From Candidatus Iainarchaeum sp. (GTDB lineage: Archaea; Iainarchaeota; Iainarchaeia; Iainarchaeales; JAFGBZ01), in assembly GCA_016218635.1 (NCBI GenBank), contig JACRDJ010000040.1, forward strand, positions 1 to 8,241: a stretch of 8,241 nt of DNA, written 5' to 3'. This document shows positions 5,713-8,241 of this stretch, one piece after another. Numbering within the stretch: position 1 is the first letter of the stretch; every line of letters starts with the position of its first letter. The notes below the pieces were generated by a model, which was given only the letters and a program-made list of their open reading frames with translations, ran no database searches and was not told where the DNA came from. Made by a program: the position numbers and the translations under genes.

Positions 5713-6713
5713 ATGAGCTTCGCCTGAATCCTGCGATGAAACTCTCCGAAAAGCTTTTTTCGGGTATTGAAATGCTTCCCAGCCGGGATGGGTATGGGCA
5801 TGGCCTGGTGGCATTGGGGGAGCGGAACCCGAACGTGGTGGTGTTGGGCGCGGATTTGACTGCTTCGGTCCGGGCGGACTGGTTTGCGAAACGTTTTCCG
5901 GGTCGTTTTCTGGAAGTAGGGATTGCGGAACAGAATATGGTGGGCATCGCGGCCGGATTAAGCCTGGTGGGGAAAATTCCCTTCGTGGCCACATACGGGG
6001 TTTTTTCAACCGGGCGCGCGTGGGATCAGTTAAGGGTGAGTGTGTGTTATCCTTCGCTTAATGTGAAGGTGGCTTCCGCGCATGGCGGTATTTCAGTGGG
6101 AGCGGATGGGGCCACGCATCAGGCGTTGGAAGACCTGGCAGTCACCCGGACGCTTCCGAATATGAATGTGGTTGTGCCCGCGGATGCGGTGGAGGGAAAG
6201 AAGGCCACGGTGTCCGCGGGGGAAATGGCAGGGCCGTTTGTGCTTCGGTTTGGCCGCGAAAAGGTTCCCGTGGTGACCACGGAAGAAACGCCTTTCCGGG
6301 TGGGCCGGGCGGAGACTTTTTGTTTCGGGGATGAGGTGTCCATTGTGGCCTGCGGGGCCATGGTGTATGAGGCCTTGGTGGCGGCCCGGCAATTGCGTGC
6401 GGAGGGCATTGATTCCCGTGTGATTAATTTGCACACCATTAAACCCATTGATGAGAAAACGCTGGTGTCCGCTGCCCGGGAAACCGGTGCGGTGGTGTGC
6501 GCGGAAGAGCACCAGATCATGGGTGGAATGGGCAGTGCGGTCTGCGAGGTATTGGCCCGGCATTGCCCGGTGCCGGTGGAGTTGGTGGGGGTTTTGGACC
6601 GGTTTGGGGAAAGCGGGGAACCAAATGAATTAATGGAAAAATTCGGTTTAACCTCGCGGGAGATTGTTAATGCGGTGAAGAAAGTGCTTGTTCGGAAGGG
6701 GGGACAAAAATGA
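5709..6713 (+). CDS. Transketolase, C-terminal subunit
   Basis: This 334-residue chain supplies the pyrimidine-binding and C-terminal domains of transketolase. EVGIAEQNMVGIAAGLS holds the glutamate (E74) that activates thiamine diphosphate. AHGGISVGADGATHQALEDLA (H125, H137) and LPNMNVVVPADA follow. The last domain (about 200-330) includes VGRAETFCFGDEVSIVACGAMV and AEEHQIMGGMGSAV. It must assemble with the N-terminal subunit encoded just upstream to form an active site. I chose ATG 5709, which overlaps the previous stop as ATGA and has GGGGTG (5697-5702) six bases before it; a GTG at 5700 would add only three residues. The following aminotransferase start overlaps this stop in the same way, so all three genes should be translated from one mRNA. 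Confidence 0.95.
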   Translation: MNELRLNPAMKLSEKLFSGIEMLPSRDGYGHGLVALGERNPNVVVLGADLTASVRADWFAKRFPGRFLEVGIAEQNMVGIAAGLSLVGKIPFVATYGVFSTGRAWDQLRVSVCYPSLNVKVASAHGGISVGADGATHQALEDLAVTRTLPNMNVVVPADAVEGKKATVSAGEMAGPFVLRFGREKVPVVTTEETPFRVGRAETFCFGDEVSIVACGAMVYEALVAARQLRAEGIDSRVINLHTIKPIDEKTLVSAARETGAVVCAEEHQIMGGMGSAVCEVLARHCPVPVELVGVLDRFGESGEPNELMEKFGLTSREIVNAVKKVLVRKGGQK

Positions 6714-7939
6714 ATGTGAATCTGGCTAAACGGATGGGGCGGATGGGAACGGAAGCCGCGTTTGACGTGTTTGCGGAAGTCATGGCCCTGCGGGCCCAGG
6801 GAAAGGATGTGGTGAGCTTTTGCGTGGGAGAACCCGATTTTGACACGCCTCAGAATGTCAAGCAGACTGGTATGAATGCGATTGCGGAAAACAAAACCCA
6901 TTATGCACCCGTTCCCGGAACCCCGGAGCTGCGTAAGGCCATTGCGGAGTATGTTTCCAAAACCCGTCATGTGAAGGTGGAACCCGAGGAAGTCATTGTG
7001 GTCCCGGGCGCCAAACCCATTCTTTTCATTGCCATGCTGAGTCTGGTGGAAGAAGGGGATGAGGTCATTTATCCGAACCCGGGTTATCCGATTTATGAAT
7101 CATTGATTAATTTCGCGGGAGGGACGCCGGTTCCGCTGCCTTTGCTTGAAGAAAAGGGATTTGGTTTTGATTTAAATGAACTCAAGAAACTCCTCTCCCC
7201 TAAAACCCGGATGATTGTGGTGAACACCCCGTCGAACCCCACGGGGGGCATTATTTCCAAAATGGATTTGGAGGAACTGGCCCGCATCTGCAAAGAAAAA
7301 GGCATCTGGGTTTTGTCGGATGAAATTTATTCCCGCATTGTTTATGACGGGGCGTTTGAGTCCATTTACCAATTTGATGGAATGAAGGAGCGGTGCATTC
7401 TGGTGGACGGGCATTCCAAAACCTATGCCATGACGGGGTGGCGTCTGGGGTATGGGGTCATGAATGCGGAGCTGGTCCGGCATTTCTCCAAGTTCATGAA
7501 CAACATGGCCACCAGTACGGCTACCTTTGTTCAGGCGGCCGGGGCGCAGGCGCTTAGCGGTTCCCAGGAAGATGTGGAAAAAATGGTGAAGGAATTTAGG
7601 GCGCGCCGTGATTTGATTGTGAACTTATTGAACGGGATTCCGGGCATTTCCTGCCATGCTCCCCGGGGGGCATTCTATGTGTTTCCCAACGTAACCCAAT
7701 TATGCCGCGAAATTGGGTTTTCGGACTCCTGGCAGGTGCAGCAGTACCTGCTCTATCGGGGTGGCGTGGGGGTTTTGGCCCGCACCTGTTTTGGCTCCCG
7801 CAATGAGGGCGAAAAAGAGGATTACATTCGTTTAAGCTATGCGACCTCGCAGGAGCTGATCCGGGAAGGGCTTGGCCGGATGAAGGCCGCGCTGGCCGAT
7901 GAGGGGCGGATACAGGATTTCCTCAAAGAAGGCCGGTAG
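6710..7939 (+). CDS. Class I/II (AspAT-family) pyridoxal-phosphate aminotransferase
   Basis: The 409-residue protein has the fold type I aminotransferase landmarks: FCVGEPDFDTP, HYAPVPGTPELRKAIA, VPGAKPILF, NPGYPIYE, NTPSNPTGG (N176), LSDEIYSRIVYDG (D204, Y207), the Schiff-base lysine in GHSKTYAMTGWRLGY (K237, with R245) and the carboxylate-binding arginine in YIRLSYATS (R374). Such enzymes move amino groups between aspartate, alanine or aromatic amino acids and 2-oxoglutarate; sequence alone does not settle which. Its place behind transketolase, the source of erythrose 4-phosphate, makes an aromatic amino-acid role attractive but unproven. The ATG overlaps the transketolase stop (ATGA) and has a GGGGGG-type binding site just upstream. 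Length is typical or slightly long; no key residue is missing. Confidence 0.93.
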   Translation: MNVNLAKRMGRMGTEAAFDVFAEVMALRAQGKDVVSFCVGEPDFDTPQNVKQTGMNAIAENKTHYAPVPGTPELRKAIAEYVSKTRHVKVEPEEVIVVPGAKPILFIAMLSLVEEGDEVIYPNPGYPIYESLINFAGGTPVPLPLLEEKGFGFDLNELKKLLSPKTRMIVVNTPSNPTGGIISKMDLEELARICKEKGIWVLSDEIYSRIVYDGAFESIYQFDGMKERCILVDGHSKTYAMTGWRLGYGVMNAELVRHFSKFMNNMATSTATFVQAAGAQALSGSQEDVEKMVKEFRARRDLIVNLLNGIPGISCHAPRGAFYVFPNVTQLCREIGFSDSWQVQQYLLYRGGVGVLARTCFGSRNEGEKEDYIRLSYATSQELIREGLGRMKAALADEGRIQDFLKEGR

Positions 7940-7941
7940 TT

Positions 7942-7983
7942 TCTGCCGATTTTGCTGAAAACTGAAGCAGATTCTATTTTCTT
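7942..7983 (+). terminator. Possible terminator of the transketolase-aminotransferase operon
   Basis: A weak stem, TCTGC (7942-7946) with GCAGA (7967-7971), is followed at once by TTCTATTTTCTT. The T-rich run is the more meaningful part in an archaeon. The stem has a 20-nt loop and may be chance. Confidence 0.3.
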
Positions 7984-7995
7984 ACAAGTAAGAAA
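7978..7995. promoter_or_regulatory. Perfect 18-bp palindrome next to the AbrB-gene TATA box, likely operator
   Basis: TTTCTTAC and GTAAGAAA are perfect inverted arms separated by AA. The palindrome ends 1 bp before the TATA-like box at 7997, where the TFB-recognition element would lie, so a bound dimer should interfere with initiation. AbrB/SpoVT proteins often bind their own promoters, which fits (inference). It could also form a hairpin at the end of the upstream mRNA. Confidence 0.55.
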
Positions 7996-7996
7996 G

Positions 7997-8004
7997 TTTA
8001 TTAA
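7997..8004 (+). promoter_or_regulatory. TATA-like box of the AbrB-type gene
   Basis: TTTATTAA has its centre about 37 nt before the ATG at 8038. Transcription would start near 8028, leaving a leader of about 10 nt that contains most of the GGTGA site at 8027-8031. Confidence 0.5.
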
Positions 8005-8037
8005 CTCGTTTAACCCAATAGTATTAGGTGACTTTTT

Positions 8038-8241
8038 ATGCAGGCTATTATTGAAACCACCAAGATGTCGACGAAAGGGCAGCTCATCATCCCTCAGAAA
8101 ACCAGGCAGTTCACCCGTTCGGGAGAGGAATCCATTTTTGTGGTGACGCCGACGGATCGGAATACAATCGTGTTAAAGAAACTGGACGAAAAGAAGGTTC
8201 TGCGTGAGTTGCGGAGCATTCGTTCCCGGGTGAAAAGAAAA
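8038..8241 (+). CDS. AbrB/SpoVT-type DNA-binding protein (3' end outside window)
   Basis: From ATG 8038 the frame is open for 68 codons to the right edge. The first 49 residues match the swapped-hairpin AbrB/SpoVT fold: TTKMSTKGQLIIPQKTRQ (residues 7-24) carries the family's K-x-S-x-K-G-Q-x-x-I-P core, followed by ESIFVVTPTDRNTIVLKKL (31-49) as the second strand pair. The rest is basic and helical (KKVLRELRSIRSRVKRK). A strong GGTGA site lies six bases before the ATG. Proteins of this type are either transition regulators or antitoxins that neutralise a PIN-domain (VapC-like) toxin encoded next door; the downstream gene is not in the window, so the two cannot be told apart. The palindrome and TATA box immediately upstream suggest self-control. 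Confidence 0.82.
   Translation, partial: MQAIIETTKMSTKGQLIIPQKTRQFTRSGEESIFVVTPTDRNTIVLKKLDEKKVLRELRSIRSRVKRK

Noticed and set aside
6119..6970. 283-codon ORF on the minus strand
   Set aside because: It is antisense to the transketolase C-terminal gene and the aminotransferase, both of which have complete motif sets; it arises from G/C-rich codon positions.
7952..8146. 64-codon plus-strand ORF after the aminotransferase
   Set aside because: It spans the palindrome, TATA-like box and the start of the AbrB-type gene in a different frame, with no ribosome binding site and no recognisable content.
1..8241. CRISPR array, insertion sequence or integrase attachment site
   Set aside because: No regularly spaced repeats, transposase motifs, terminal inverted repeats or duplicated tRNA 3' end were seen. 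The compositional dip is limited to the GNAT-like gene.

Overview
The window reads as a piece of an archaeal chromosome. The evidence is the pattern of signals, not one marker gene: TATA-like boxes lie about 27 nt upstream of leaderless starts or about 35 nt upstream of short-leadered ones; GGTGA-type ribosome binding sites occur; there is a tRNA-Cys gene without an encoded CCA end; and there is an Mre11-type nuclease, an Lrp/AsnC regulator and a transketolase split into two genes. Gene density is high, with many 4-bp overlaps. A small-genome (DPANN-like) lineage is possible, but this is a guess and no phylogenetic marker is present.

Left part (1-1981). A partial Lrp/AsnC-type regulator runs off the left edge on the minus strand. 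Its TATA box sits between the arms of an inverted repeat. Divergent from it is a 41-codon ORF (413-538) with its own TATA-like box and ribosome binding site. It ends 2 bp from a convergent minus-strand pair: a ten-helix EamA/DMT transporter preceded by a two-helix membrane protein of unknown function, with a 4-bp overlap. Upstream of that pair, on the same strand, is tRNA-Cys(GCA).

Middle (1982-4881). A GC-rich 170-190 bp stretch packed with hairpins separates the tRNA from a TATA-like element at 2171-2180 that can be read in both directions. To its right is a plus-strand operon: HAD phosphatase, Mre11-like phosphoesterase (4-bp overlap), then a GNAT-like protein (4-bp gap) that is clearly less GC-rich than its neighbours. 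A 148-bp gap with a T-rich tract and a new promoter follows.

Right part (4882-8241). A tight three-gene operon encodes the N-terminal and C-terminal halves of transketolase and a class I/II aminotransferase, each junction being an ATGA overlap. The two transketolase halves should form one thiamine-diphosphate enzyme of sugar-phosphate metabolism. The aminotransferase probably serves amino-acid metabolism, perhaps aromatic amino acids via erythrose 4-phosphate (inference). A perfect 18-bp palindrome, a TATA-like box and a GGTGA site then precede the start of an AbrB/SpoVT-type DNA-binding protein cut by the right edge.

Most genes are ordinary family members. The parts that are not explained are the small two-cysteine ORF, the hairpin-rich region upstream of tRNA-Cys, the inverted repeats placed around or beside three promoters, and the compositionally distinct GNAT-like gene.
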